This document shows, piece by piece, positions 8,868 through 16,469 of a stretch of DNA of 64,000 nucleotides (positions are counted from its first letter, which is position 1; the number at the start of each line of letters is the position of its first letter). Under the pieces are notes generated by a model. The model was given only the letters and a program-made list of their open reading frames with translations. It searched no databases and was not told where the DNA came from. The stretch is from an uncultured Eggerthella sp. Lineage in GTDB: Bacteria > Actinomycetota > Coriobacteriia > Coriobacteriales > Eggerthellaceae. Position numbers and translations under genes: made by a program. The DNA lies in contig CAUASB010000002.1 in the NCBI GenBank assembly GCA_958431815.1, positions 124,001-188,000 of the forward strand. Direction: 5' to 3'.

Positions 8868-10070
8868 CTACCGTATTTGCATAACGAAAATCTCGAACAG
8901 GGAAACGATGATGAGGAACGCGAAGTTGTACACCTCGAAACGCGCTATGAACTTGCCGTTGTTGCCCAAGCCCGACTTCTGATACTGGCGCAGCGTGATA
9001 AGCGTGGCCAACGAAGAAATGGGCGTACCAACTGCGCCTACATTGGTGCCCAGGGCAATACCCGCCCAGTCGTTGGAAAAATGGCTGATCAGGATAGCGC
9101 TGGGAACGTTGCTGATAACCTGGCTGCTGATAAGCGAAGTGACGAATGCACCGCACGTAGCTAACACATCGGAAAACAGTTGGGAAATAGCGGGAATCTG
9201 GGCAATGTTGCCGCCGAAAATAAAGAAGCACACGAACGTCAGCACCAGGGCGTAGTCTGTTTTAGCAAACACGCGCCGGTCCGTTATGGCAAGCACCACC
9301 ACAATGGCAACCATGCCCATAAGGTACGGCACCGCATCAACCGTCATGGCAATGCACAGCGCAAACAGCACCGTATAGATGGCAACACGAGGCTTGGAAA
9401 GGCGGATGCTTTCCGGTTTCTTGTAGTGGAATTCGGCTTTCTTCACGAAGCAGCAACGCACAAGGATAAGCGCAACCGAAAGGATGAGCGGCGGCGCCAT
9501 GGTGGCCACGAAATCACCGAAATCAACGCCGAACACCGAGTACAGATACAGATTGTGCGGATTGCCGAAGGGCAGCAGCATGCCACCCAAGTTCGCGGTG
9601 AGAGTGATGACGATAAATGCAAACGGAATCTCCGCTTCCCTATTCACCGATTTCAGCAGCACCACGGCCAAAGGAAGCACCGTAACCAGCGTCATATCGT
9701 TCGAAAGAACCATGGAACAGCACAGCGTTACCAACACCAATGCAATTACCAACGCCCGTGTGCTGTTCACATGTTCCACCAGGGAATGCGCCACATATTC
9801 AAGCAAACCGGAAGAATCGATGGCGGCAATAACCGCCAAGATGCTGAACAGGCAGGCAAGCGTATGCCAATTGAAGTAGCTTAGGTACTCCGCAGAAGGC
9901 GGCACGAAGAACATGGTCACCAACGCCGCCAGGGCTGAAATCACCAGCAAGGGGTTGTGCGCCAAAGCGCGTTCGGCGGCACGTTCGGCCGAGCGCGCAC
10001 GCATCCCCGCAAGGTGAATGCCGTGATGCTTTACGTCCAAATCATCAATATGTTCGCTTAAAAGCTTCAT
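8868..10070 (-). CDS. Ion permease of the ArsB/NhaD/CitM superfamily
   Basis: A 400-residue integral membrane protein with roughly ten transmembrane helices and a hydrophilic N-terminal 35 residues. Features of the ion transporter superfamily are visible: a re-entrant SNDMTLVTVLPLAV segment, followed by LTANLGGMLLPFGNPHNLYLY, and a second half repeat with ISNVPSAILISHF and GTNVGAVGTPISSLA. Such proteins move anions such as arsenite or citrate, or exchange sodium for protons. No arsenic genes or regulator are adjacent, so the substrate cannot be assigned. The ATG is at 10068-10070. The next gene in the same direction is the LtrA-like protein. Confidence 0.87.
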   Translation of the reverse strand: MKLLSEHIDDLDVKHHGIHLAGMRARSAERAAERALAHNPLLVISALAALVTMFFVPPSAEYLSYFNWHTLACLFSILAVIAAIDSSGLLEYVAHSLVEHVNSTRALVIALVLVTLCCSMVLSNDMTLVTVLPLAVVLLKSVNREAEIPFAFIVITLTANLGGMLLPFGNPHNLYLYSVFGVDFGDFVATMAPPLILSVALILVRCCFVKKAEFHYKKPESIRLSKPRVAIYTVLFALCIAMTVDAVPYLMGMVAIVVVLAITDRRVFAKTDYALVLTFVCFFIFGGNIAQIPAISQLFSDVLATCGAFVTSLISSQVISNVPSAILISHFSNDWAGIALGTNVGAVGTPISSLATLITLRQYQKSGLGNNGKFIARFEVYNFAFLIIVSLFEIFVMQIR

Positions 10071-10231
10071 GGGTCCATTCTACGCCTGCATATTCCTGAA
10101 GCGCGAATTCACTCGAAGCATTTTTGCGGCTTGATATGGCGTTATGCCCAGTTGCAGCTCAATTTGTAGCGTAGAATCCCCCTATGGCGTTTCGCCTTTC
10201 CGGGCGGCATCTTCGAAGAGAGGTGCGGCTT

Positions 10232-10309
10232 ATGGACCAAGAAACCGTGATTGTGCTTTGCGCGATATTCACCGTGATGATTGGGATCATCGAGCTTACC
10301 CGGAAATAG
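10232..10309 (+). CDS. 25-residue holin-like toxin peptide, copy 1
   Basis: The frame ATG GAC CAA GAA ... CGG AAA TAG encodes MDQETVIVLCAIFTVMIGII followed by ELTRK. It is an acidic N-terminus, one 15-residue hydrophobic helix and a basic C-terminus, the layout of type I membrane toxins in the holin-like toxin family. GAGAGGTG lies 6 nt upstream of the ATG. An upstream in-frame ATG at 10183 is unlikely, since in the second copy that ATG is out of frame while the 25-residue peptide is conserved with three substitutions, all hydrophobic. It probably inserts in the inner membrane when not silenced by the converging RNA. Toxicity is inferred from family resemblance only. Confidence 0.6.
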   Translation: MDQETVIVLCAIFTVMIGIIELTRK

Positions 10310-10332
10310 GAGAACGGTATTGGAGTATAAGA

Positions 10333-10411
10333 AGAGCCGGGCAAACCCTCTACAGTAACCCGGCTCCTTAGAACAACGATGCCGCCCGGCCTGGCGGGAC
10401 GTCATCTTCTG
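10333..10411 (-). ncRNA. Predicted antisense RNA of toxin locus 1
   Basis: On the minus strand an extended -10 box (TGC TATACT, at 10418-10426) points toward the toxin gene and would start an RNA near 10411. The RNA would run into the hairpin GAGCCGGG (10334-10341) / CCCGGCTC (10359-10366), which also ends the toxin message, so the two transcripts overlap tail to tail. Copy 2 has the same arrangement with TGA TATAAT, which supports the reading. The 3' end is an estimate. Confidence 0.4.
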
Positions 10412-10514
10412 CTTGCAAGTATAGCAGAGGCGCTCCATCGAATAGGGCCCTACGCCAAATGAAGGATAGGATAAGAACGACAAACGCCTTCCAACCGTTC
10501 GCCGCAAAGAAGCC

Positions 10515-10733
10515 CTACGCGTAAAGCACCGTATACAACAGCAACGCAAAAACGAAAGCGGAAACACACTTGGTGAAAGTGATTAAGTCCCGATTCGTTT
10601 CACGGTTATGGCTATCGGCATACCAATTGCCAACAACGCGCGACTTGGCATCGCTCACCGTACTTCCCATCAGGTATTTGGCAAGCTGAAACAGCCCAAA
10701 TACCACCAAGCCAAGAATCAAAAGAAATCCCAC
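10515..10733 (-). CDS. Small two-helix membrane protein, unknown
   Basis: A 72-residue protein with two hydrophobic segments (about residues 1-20 and 53-71) joined by a polar loop containing GNWYADSHNRETNR. I do not recognise a family. I prefer GTG 10731-10733, which has GGAAGGGG 9 nt upstream and puts a helix at the N-terminus; the frame is open up to a GTG at 10848, giving 111 residues, but that start has no ribosome site. It lies between the two toxin copies, on the minus strand, with the NapH-like gene upstream. It could be cargo of a duplicated segment. Confidence 0.5.
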   Translation of the reverse strand: MGFLLILGLVVFGLFQLAKYLMGSTVSDAKSRVVGNWYADSHNRETNRDLITFTKCVSAFVFALLLYTVLYA

Positions 10734-10992
10734 CGCAACCGTCCCCTTCCGTAGTGTGTTTATGCATTGTTTGGACAATGCACACCATACGGAATTGAAA
10801 CGCTTTCGGTGTACAAGAAAGTTCCCAGTTGCTTCGAATAACCTTTGCACTTAGCGCATCGGTTGATTCATTAGCGGCAGGAAGCGTCAGCAGCTAAACG
10901 CTGAGCCTCAATACGATGCCGAACTCTGCAGCCGCTTCACCATCTTGAACTGCTGTAAATTATTCGGAGACTCAGCCTCAAGGCAGCTGCGC

Positions 10993-11814
10993 TCAAAGCT
11001 TCAGCGCATGCTTCGGGCACGCATCAACGCAGCTCAGGCACAGGATGCATTCGGTGCCCCGTTCACGGTTTCGCGCGTTGTTGGTCATATCCACATCCAT
11101 AGGACACGCACGCTTGCAAGCGCCGCACTTAACGCAAAGGCTGTGATCGCATTTGATCCTTAGAAGCGAAACGTGTGCGGCAGGCTTCATGAGTAGGCCC
11201 ACAGGGCAAAGATACTTGCAGAACGCCCGATTATCCCAAAGCGCGAAGGCAAGCGAAATGCCCACCATGTAGTACAGAACATTTCCGATAACGAAGGCCG
11301 CAAAAAGCGTTTGCTCCCTGTTTTCGGCAAACAACAAAATCAGCGCGGCTATTGCTATCGAAGCAGCAAGGAAAACGAACCTCATCCATTCCCATTTCGG
11401 ACGCTTCTTCTGCCTTGCTTTGAACGGCAGAAGGTCCAGCACCATTGCTGTCCAGCAGGCGTACCCGCAAAAACCACGGCCGAACAGTACCGGCCCGGCA
11501 ATCTTCGCAACAAGGTAGTGAATGGTTGGCCCCGAAAACACGCCCAGGGCAAGGTAACACCAAAAACCTTCTATCTGCATGTTTTCGCCTTCGTAGAGGC
11601 CAAGAAAGCCAAGCAGGTAAAGGCCCACGGCGAATTGGACGAAACGCCGCGCATGCTTCCACTTTGCCGAATACAGCGCAAGACCAACAGCGATGCAAGT
11701 ACCGATGTAGCTGAAGTTGAACAGATAGAAGATATTGCCAAGGCCCAGCCACAAGCCAACAGCAACAGCCTCAAAAATCAGCCAGATTAAGAGCGGAATG
11801 CGATATTGAGCCAT
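10993..11814 (-). CDS. NapH-like membrane 4Fe-4S protein
   Basis: A 273-residue electron-transfer protein with about five to six transmembrane helices in the first 190 residues. It carries the two Cys motifs typical of NapH/NosR/RdxA-type proteins (FCGYACW near residue 115 and FCKYLCP near 200), followed by a C-terminal di-cluster ferredoxin domain (CVKCGACKRACP and CILCLSCVDACP). Such proteins pass electrons from menaquinol or ferredoxin to a partner reductase; no reductase is next to it. The start at ATG 11812-11814 is preceded by GGAAAGGCGGG. It is flanked by the two toxin copies. Confidence 0.85.
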   Translation of the reverse strand: MAQYRIPLLIWLIFEAVAVGLWLGLGNIFYLFNFSYIGTCIAVGLALYSAKWKHARRFVQFAVGLYLLGFLGLYEGENMQIEGFWCYLALGVFSGPTIHYLVAKIAGPVLFGRGFCGYACWTAMVLDLLPFKARQKKRPKWEWMRFVFLAASIAIAALILLFAENREQTLFAAFVIGNVLYYMVGISLAFALWDNRAFCKYLCPVGLLMKPAAHVSLLRIKCDHSLCVKCGACKRACPMDVDMTNNARNRERGTECILCLSCVDACPKHALKL

Positions 11815-11957
11815 GAAGATCCCGCCTTTCCATGCACTCGACGCATTTTTGCGGTCTGATATGGGGTTATGCAAACAATCATATCAGCAGATAGGATAGA
11901 ATCCACCTATGGCGTTTCGCCTTTCCGGGCGGCATCTTCGAAAAGGAGGTGCATGCG

Positions 11958-12035
11958 ATGGACCAAGAAACCGTAATTGCGCTCTGCGCGATTTTTACCG
12001 TTGTTATTGGAATCGTCGAACTAACCCGGAAATAA
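11958..12035 (+). CDS. 25-residue holin-like toxin peptide, copy 2
   Basis: Encodes MDQETVIALCAIFTVVIGIV then ELTRK and stop TAA, differing from copy 1 only by V8A, M16V and I20V. An excellent ribosome site, AAAGGAGGTG, lies 6 nt before the ATG. Several codons differ at third positions between the copies (for example GTG/GTA, TTC/TTT), so the peptide appears to be under protein-level conservation. Transcription would end at the hairpin GAGCCAGG (12061-12068) / CCTGGCTC (12087-12094). Confidence 0.6.
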   Translation: MDQETVIALCAIFTVVIGIVELTRK

Positions 12036-12060
12036 GGAGAACGGTGTCGGAACATAAAGC

Positions 12061-12139
12061 GAGCCAGGCTCACCCTAGAAAAGTAACCTGGCTCCTTTAA
12101 GCAACGATGCCGCCCGGCCTGGCGGGACGTCATCTTCTG
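12061..12139 (-). ncRNA. Predicted antisense RNA of toxin locus 2
   Basis: A minus-strand extended -10 box, TGA TATAAT (12146-12154), would start an RNA near 12139. It runs toward the toxin gene and stops at the shared hairpin 12061-12094. The perfect TATAAT is stronger than that of copy 1. Ends are estimated. Confidence 0.4.
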
Positions 12140-12235
12140 CTGAAGATTATATCAGAAGAAAACCTACCTATAAAACGTGCGCTGCGGCTTCGTGGCATGG
12201 CTTTGCTTCATGTTTAAACGTCAGCTGACTAACGG

Positions 12236-13120
12236 CTATTCCTCTGGGAACAGCTCGTCTAGAATCTCTTGCGTCGGCATCTTAGCGCCATACCAAATCT
12301 CCTCGCCGCTCGCAGCTTGCTCGATCATCATGCCAATGCCGCCAATAACCTTGCAGCCCTTCGCCTTAGCATCTTTGAGAATCTGGGTCGTGCGCGGATG
12401 ATAGACGGTATCGGCCACAACCATGCCCTCTTTAATCAGCTCGGCAGGCACAGAAGTCTGGCCGGCGCTATCCCCCATACCAACAGGAGTGGCGTTGATA
12501 AGGATGTCAGACTCAGCAATGGCCTCCTTCATTTCTTCCTTGTTCTCAAACGCATGAAGAATCATCTCGGCACCCGTCTTTTCCTGAACACGAGGAAGAA
12601 GGATGGTCGAACGCATATAAGAAGGACCACCTTCACGCGCAAACACATGTACCCTCTTGGCGCCATCCAGCGCAGCCTGAACAAGAACCGCAGAACCCGC
12701 GCCACCAGGGCCGACCACCGTGATGGTTTTATCCTCTATTTTCTCGCCATGGTTGCGAATGTTCTGCATCATGCCCGTGCCGTCGGTATTATGGCCGATA
12801 ATCCTGCCGTCCTCTTCCTTCTTTAAAACATTTACGGCGCCCATAAGCTCTGCGCTGTCGGAAAGCCCATCAAGCAAAGGGATAATCGCCTGCTTGCACG
12901 GCATGGTAACGTTGCTCCCGTCCCAGCCATCCATGCGCTTCATAGCAGCAATGATGCTGGGCAGATCGTCCCGTTGCACATCGAACACGACGTAAACCGA
13001 GTCGACTCCCAGCTTTTCGAAGGAAAGGTTGTGAGTAGCCGGCGACATCGAATGACGAATCGGGCTGCCCAACAGGCTAATAAGGTGAGTGTGTCCGCTG
13101 ATTTTGGTTTTCTCTGACAT
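12236..13120 (-). CDS. aroE: Shikimate dehydrogenase
   Basis: Reduces 3-dehydroshikimate to shikimate, or runs in reverse. The 294-residue protein has the substrate-binding SPIRHSMSPATHN near residue 20, NVTMPCK near 70 with the catalytic Lys, NTDGTG near 110, the nucleotide-binding GPGGAGSAV near 137 and INATPVGM near 210. An extended N-terminus and the replacement of the usual DMVY by ADTVYHP place it near YdiB/quinate-type enzymes. The ATG 13118-13120 follows an A/G-rich stretch. The next gene upstream is aroD, which makes its substrate, so the two act in sequence. The absence of other aro genes nearby leaves both biosynthetic and catabolic roles open. Confidence 0.92.
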   Translation of the reverse strand: MSEKTKISGHTHLISLLGSPIRHSMSPATHNLSFEKLGVDSVYVVFDVQRDDLPSIIAAMKRMDGWDGSNVTMPCKQAIIPLLDGLSDSAELMGAVNVLKKEEDGRIIGHNTDGTGMMQNIRNHGEKIEDKTITVVGPGGAGSAVLVQAALDGAKRVHVFAREGGPSYMRSTILLPRVQEKTGAEMILHAFENKEEMKEAIAESDILINATPVGMGDSAGQTSVPAELIKEGMVVADTVYHPRTTQILKDAKAKGCKVIGGIGMMIEQAASGEEIWYGAKMPTQEILDELFPEE

Positions 13121-13180
13121 AATTACTCCCTCTTTCCCCTCTGCGCCTTGCTTAAGCTAAGGCACAGAAACTCGCTTTAT

Positions 13181-13948
13181 CTATGCAAACACCTCGTGCA
13201 ATCCATCCATGATGCGAATAGCCTGCTTCACCTGGACCTGACCAGGCGCAGAGGCTTCTTCCAACGAGCAGAACGTAAGCGCGGAACCGAAAAGTTCGCC
13301 TGCAAGACGAGTGATGCTTCCCTCGCGGCCCATTGCCATGGTCAGCAAAGGTTTGTCGCTATGAATGCGAGACACTTCCTCAGTTGCGGCCAAAAGCTTC
13401 AGTGCGTCTTGGGCACCATGCGCCATAGTTGCGATTTTGGGAATATCGGCGCCCAGATCAACCATATGAGTAAGGAGGTTTACCATCCATTCAACGGAAG
13501 GCGTTCCTGCGAAGTTGTGATAAGAAACCACCGTTTTGACGTTGTGCTCTTTTGCGCACGCAACAAGCTCAAGAACAGCTGCATCGCCGATCCAGGTTTC
13601 GATATCAACAAGATCTACCGCTTCGGCTTCGATAATCGACTTGTTAAGCGCGCCGTATTCTTTCACCGGGATGGTAAGACGACCGCCCTGACTCGTTGAA
13701 CGGAACGTGAAAAGAAGGGGGCTATTGGGAAGCGCCTTGCCAATTTCCATGGAATGCTCTGCCATCTTTTGCGGATCGTGCACATCTGCCGCAAAATCAC
13801 CACGCCACTCGAAGCACTCAACGCCAGAGGCGATGCCCTTTTCGATTAGCTCAATGTTTTCAGCAACGTGAGCGCCCATAAGAGAAATAATCGTTTTTGG
13901 GCGGCCTTCACCAAGTTTTACCCCTTTAATATCAAGCGCCTGAACCAT
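13181..13948 (-). CDS. aroD: Type I 3-dehydroquinate dehydratase
   Basis: Dehydrates 3-dehydroquinate to 3-dehydroshikimate through a Schiff base. The 255-residue TIM barrel shows EWRGDF near residue 50, TFRS near 85, DIE near 120, the catalytic His in VVSYHNF near 145, and the Lys in PKIATMA near 172. The start is ATG 13946-13948 with TTGGGAGGAAAT directly upstream; the frame is open much further but without another ribosome site. aroE follows after about 60 bp. The 5' region (13949-14164) has a 13-bp palindrome AGGAATGATTCCT, which may be an operator. Confidence 0.93.
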   Translation of the reverse strand: MVQALDIKGVKLGEGRPKTIISLMGAHVAENIELIEKGIASGVECFEWRGDFAADVHDPQKMAEHSMEIGKALPNSPLLFTFRSTSQGGRLTIPVKEYGALNKSIIEAEAVDLVDIETWIGDAAVLELVACAKEHNVKTVVSYHNFAGTPSVEWMVNLLTHMVDLGADIPKIATMAHGAQDALKLLAATEEVSRIHSDKPLLTMAMGREGSITRLAGELFGSALTFCSLEEASAPGQVQVKQAIRIMDGLHEVFA

Positions 13949-14164
13949 ATTTCCTCCCAAAACCAAAGCCCTACGGCTTAAAGATTTTCCTATCAGCAAT
14001 TCGTATACTAACGTTTTATTGACCAGCGGATTAGATGGTTTAGGCATCCGCTTCATTGCTTTTGAGGAATGATTCCTGAGTTTGCGCAGATTCGACCGTC
14101 GCTCAATTTGGCGCTTCGCAAAAGGCAAAGAAATCCATCCGTTCTTGGAGGGTGTTCGGCGCTC

Positions 14165-14517
14165 TTAAAAAAGACAGCTTTCGATGATGCCCCTACCCCT
14201 TAGCTGCTCAATCCACTCTTTTGGTATCGCACCGTATCCATATTTGATGCCCGCCAAGCCACCGGCCACGCAAGCAGTGGTGTCGGTATCGGAGCCCAGG
14301 TTAACAGCAAGAAGCACACAATCCTTGTAACTGTCCGTCTTTTCTAAGCACCAAAAGGCAGCGCCCAACGTATCCAGCACGTACCCGCCGGCTGGTCGTG
14401 CGAGCCATGGCCGACCATTTCCGTTGCATGAAATGAGCCTCGACCCATGAACTCGTAAGGAACGCCGAGCGCGTCACCAACCGCAGCCCCGTAAACCGCA
14501 TCTTTCAAAGTAGCCAT
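14165..14517 (-). pseudogene. ADP-ribosylglycohydrolase, internally deleted
   Basis: The first 45 codons from ATG 14515-14517 (preceded by AGAGGA) read LKDAVYGAAVGDALGVPYEF and on to HDQPAGT, the N-terminus of a DraG-type ADP-ribosylglycohydrolase. The frame then breaks, and a different frame reads GYVLDTLGAAFW through NLGSDTDTTACVAGGLAG to the stop at 14165, which is the C-terminal metal-binding end of the same family. About half of a normal 270-300-residue protein is missing. The junction sits at GCGGGTACGTG, a sequence that could encode both the left AGT and right SGYV contexts, so a deletion between short direct repeats is likely. No functional enzyme can be made. Confidence 0.75.
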
Positions 14518-14776
14518 GATTCCTCTTTTTGTTTCTTTCCTCTTCTTTCGTTACGGACTTTGAAATAGGCGGGTTCGCCATCTTCTTCGTCCAGTCCCTC
14601 GTCTAGCTCGGGAAAACCTCTTTTCGACGTTGCCAATGAAGCTAACGTCAAGAAAGCATTTCCCTTCGCTCGGAAGGCGTCCGATAGCGGCGATTTTATG
14701 GAAATCGAAGAATTATTTACCGTTCAAAAAGACGGAACCATTAGGAGAATCAGAAGATGGGAAGCTTCCTTCATCT
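14518..14776. other. Gene debris between the glycohydrolase remnant and the CRISPR array
   Basis: There is no intact gene here. On the minus strand an open stretch from about 14706 to the stop at 14505 reads SDAFRAKGNAFLTLASLATS, then KRGFPELDEGLDEEDGEP and a basic tail; its stop overlaps the start of the glycohydrolase remnant, as a real upstream gene end would. On the plus strand a stretch ending at the TAG at 14788-14790 reads EIEELFTVQKDGTIRRIRRW. One of these may be the decayed end of a gene. I cannot name either. Confidence 0.3.
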
Positions 14777-14840
14777 GTGAGCTAGCCTAGAAAAACCCCT
14801 TCTAGACTTATATCAAACCAACGGGCAAGCGGCAGAGCAG

Positions 14841-15401
14841 GTTTGATTACCAGTCAGTTCGACACTGCTCCAAAACTGTGAAGGCGGTTTGAACCATCGG
14901 CGCTAGGTTTGATTACCAGTCAGTTCGACACTGCTCCAAAACTAGCAACGGGAAGGCGGAAGGAGCTTTCCGTTTGATTACCAGTCAGTTCGACACTGCT
15001 CCAAAACTCGAATGCAGCTTCTAAATCCCAGTAGCCTGTTTGATTACCAGTCAGTTCGACACTGCTCCAAAACGACACCGATTCAATCCATTTTATCGGC
15101 AGGTTTGATTACCAGTCAGTTCGACACTGCTCCAAAACCGAATGGCATAGCCGAATTTCATAAAGTAGTTTGATTACCAGTCAGTTCGACACTGCTCCAA
15201 AACTCATGCCGTTTGACAGATTAAAGCCGTCGCGTTTGATTACCAGTCAGTTCGACACTGCTCCAAAACGCTTCTGCATACGTCTTTGCTCGTAGGCAAG
15301 TTTGATTACCAGTCAGTTCGACACTGCTCCAAAACGCCGAGAGGATCCCGTTCGCGCCGATCGACGTTTGATTACCAGTCAGTTCGACACTGCTCCAAAA
15401 C
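14841..15401 (-). CRISPR. Type II-A CRISPR array, nine repeats and eight spacers
   Basis: Nine identical 36-nt repeats start at 14841, 14907, 14972, 15038, 15103, 15168, 15234, 15300 and 15366. On the plus strand each begins GTTTGATTACCAGTCAG and ends CACTGCTCCAAAAC. Spacers are 29 or 30 nt (30, 29, 30, 29, 29, 30, 30, 30). The functional direction is minus: the transcript repeat begins GUUUUGGAGCAGUGUCG, which pairs with the tracrRNA at 21589-21622. The array follows csn2 directly. No repeat is degenerate, not even at the trailer end at 14841. Spacers were not matched to a target. Confidence 0.98.
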
Positions 15402-15456
15402 CGTTGGGGCAAAATCCCTTCTGCATAGGGACGGCCAAACTAGACTGGCAAACTTA
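15402..15456 (-). promoter_or_regulatory. CRISPR leader
   Basis: The 55 bp between the csn2 stop and the first repeat in transcription order should hold the leader and integration site. On the minus strand TTGAAT, 17 nt and TCTAGT form a weak promoter candidate overlapping the end of csn2. The sequence next to the repeat is TTTTGCCCCAACG. Confidence 0.45.
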
Positions 15457-16137
15457 TCAATATTCAAGAAAGTCCAGGTCAATTACTTGTTTTCTCTCAT
15501 ACTGATAAGATTCAGCATCGTGCTTATTTTCCAGCATAAGCACCTTGGTTTTCGTATAAAAAATGTGCTCGTAAAGCCTTTTTAGCTCGTTTTTCGTCAA
15601 AAAAGTTTTGAGATTCACAAACAACAAGACCTTACTACACTTTGCGTCAAGAGCTAAAGAAAGAAACGATATCAGGCTATCAATGAGCTTTTCTTCGGGC
15701 ATCGCATCGACCCCGAAACCCAGCATTTTCAAGCACTTGGGCAAATTCCATTCTATTCCAAAAGCATAGTCAGCAGATAGTCCACCGCTCAGTTCCATCA
15801 ACCTGGAAGCAAAAACTTGCTCTACCTTTTCAAGGCCCATCCTCGTATCTTCATCGTCGATAAGGTCCTTTTCGATACGCTTAACGACCTCACCCAAAAG
15901 AGATCGATCATCCCACGGCAGATTGAAAACATCAGGGACAAAAAGGAAAGAACCTTTCGGCGATACTTCTTCCTCATTTTCCCAGAGAGAATATGCCTCT
16001 TTGGCATATCTCCCCTCTTGGGAAACGAGAGAACCCACTAATCTAGAAAACAAAGCCTGGTTTTCAACCTGAAAAACAGAAGGGAAACCAGAATCAATCT
16101 CTAGAGCCTGTTCTAGCCCTTCAAATACGAGCTTCAT
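15457..16137 (-). CDS. csn2: CRISPR adaptation protein Csn2
   Basis: The 226-residue length and position (last in the cas operon, next to the array) fit the short Csn2 subfamily that marks subtype II-A. Csn2 forms a tetrameric ring that binds double-stranded DNA ends during spacer acquisition. Sequence conservation is low in this family; visible features are the N-terminal MKLVFEGLEQALEIDSGFPS, the central LPKCLKMLGFGVDAMPEEKL and the C-terminal TKTKVLMLENKH. The start overlaps the cas2 stop as ATGA. The gene looks intact. Confidence 0.88.
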   Translation of the reverse strand: MKLVFEGLEQALEIDSGFPSVFQVENQALFSRLVGSLVSQEGRYAKEAYSLWENEEEVSPKGSFLFVPDVFNLPWDDRSLLGEVVKRIEKDLIDDEDTRMGLEKVEQVFASRLMELSGGLSADYAFGIEWNLPKCLKMLGFGVDAMPEEKLIDSLISFLSLALDAKCSKVLLFVNLKTFLTKNELKRLYEHIFYTKTKVLMLENKHDAESYQYERKQVIDLDFLEY

Positions 16138-16469
16138 AGGATCAGTAATTCTTCCATAGTGTCAACCTCGTCATATGCAGGGCGACTTCCCGTGATGAAC
16201 TCCATAGTGGCATATGCTGCTTCGGAAACCTTCAAAACTTGAACAAGACCAGCAGGAGGTTTGTTCTTCCTCAATCTTCCTATAGCCGCACCCGCCGCAC
16301 CTTCATTAACCACGAGCTTTGCGTAAACGGATTCCTGCAGTTGAAGGTACCCATCCTTCAACAAGAACTTACGAAAAAGCCGATAATCTTTTCGCTGCTT
16401 AGCAGTTTTTACCGGCAAATCGAAAAATACCATTAACCTCATGTAGCGAATCCGATCTGAACCACTCAT
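16134..16469 (-). CDS. cas2: CRISPR-associated endonuclease Cas2
   Basis: A 111-residue ferredoxin-fold protein, the dimeric core of the Cas1-Cas2 integrase. The N-terminal beta strand RLMVFFDLPV holds the usual Asp; the YRLFRKFLLKDGYLQLQESVY region is typical of type II Cas2. The ATG overlaps the cas1 stop by 4 bp, and csn2 follows with another 4-bp overlap, so cas1-cas2-csn2 are translationally coupled. Confidence 0.96.
   Translation of the reverse strand: MSGSDRIRYMRLMVFFDLPVKTAKQRKDYRLFRKFLLKDGYLQLQESVYAKLVVNEGAAGAAIGRLRKNKPPAGLVQVLKVSEAAYATMEFITGSRPAYDEVDTMEELLIL

Larger units (their letters stand above)
10117..10435. repeat. Type I toxin-antitoxin-like locus, copy 1
   Basis: This block of about 300 bp recurs at 11844-12155. 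Shared parts are an upstream stretch beginning GCATTTTTGCGG, TAGAATCC and ATGGCGTTTCGCC, the 25-codon toxin gene, a G/C-rich hairpin, and a downstream block containing GATGCCGCCCGGCCTGGCGG. CCGGGCGGCATC before the gene and GATGCCGCCCGG after it are inverted copies of each other. The architecture (tiny hydrophobic peptide, shared terminator, converging promoter on the other strand) is that of holin-like toxin/antisense RNA loci. Confidence 0.6.
11844..12155. repeat. Type I toxin-antitoxin-like locus, copy 2
   Basis: Second copy of the block at 10117-10435, in the same orientation. Long identical runs surround the toxin frame (for example CTATGGCGTTTCGCCTTTCC and GATGCCGCCCGGCCTGGCGG), while the outer edges diverge. 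The two copies lie 1.7 kb apart, each just upstream of a minus-strand gene start. Confidence 0.6.

Noticed and set aside
10142..10435. Minus-strand frames beginning MTSRQAGRHRC in both toxin blocks (also near 11879-12133).
   Set aside because: They overlap the toxin gene, shared hairpin and opposing promoter, contain many Arg/His typical of shadow frames, and diverge in frame after the repeat edges. The antisense RNA reading is better.
15402..15456. CTTCTGCATA shared by the leader (near 15419) and spacer 7 (15271) as a sign of self-targeting.
   Set aside because: Only about ten bases match, which is expected by chance in this much sequence.
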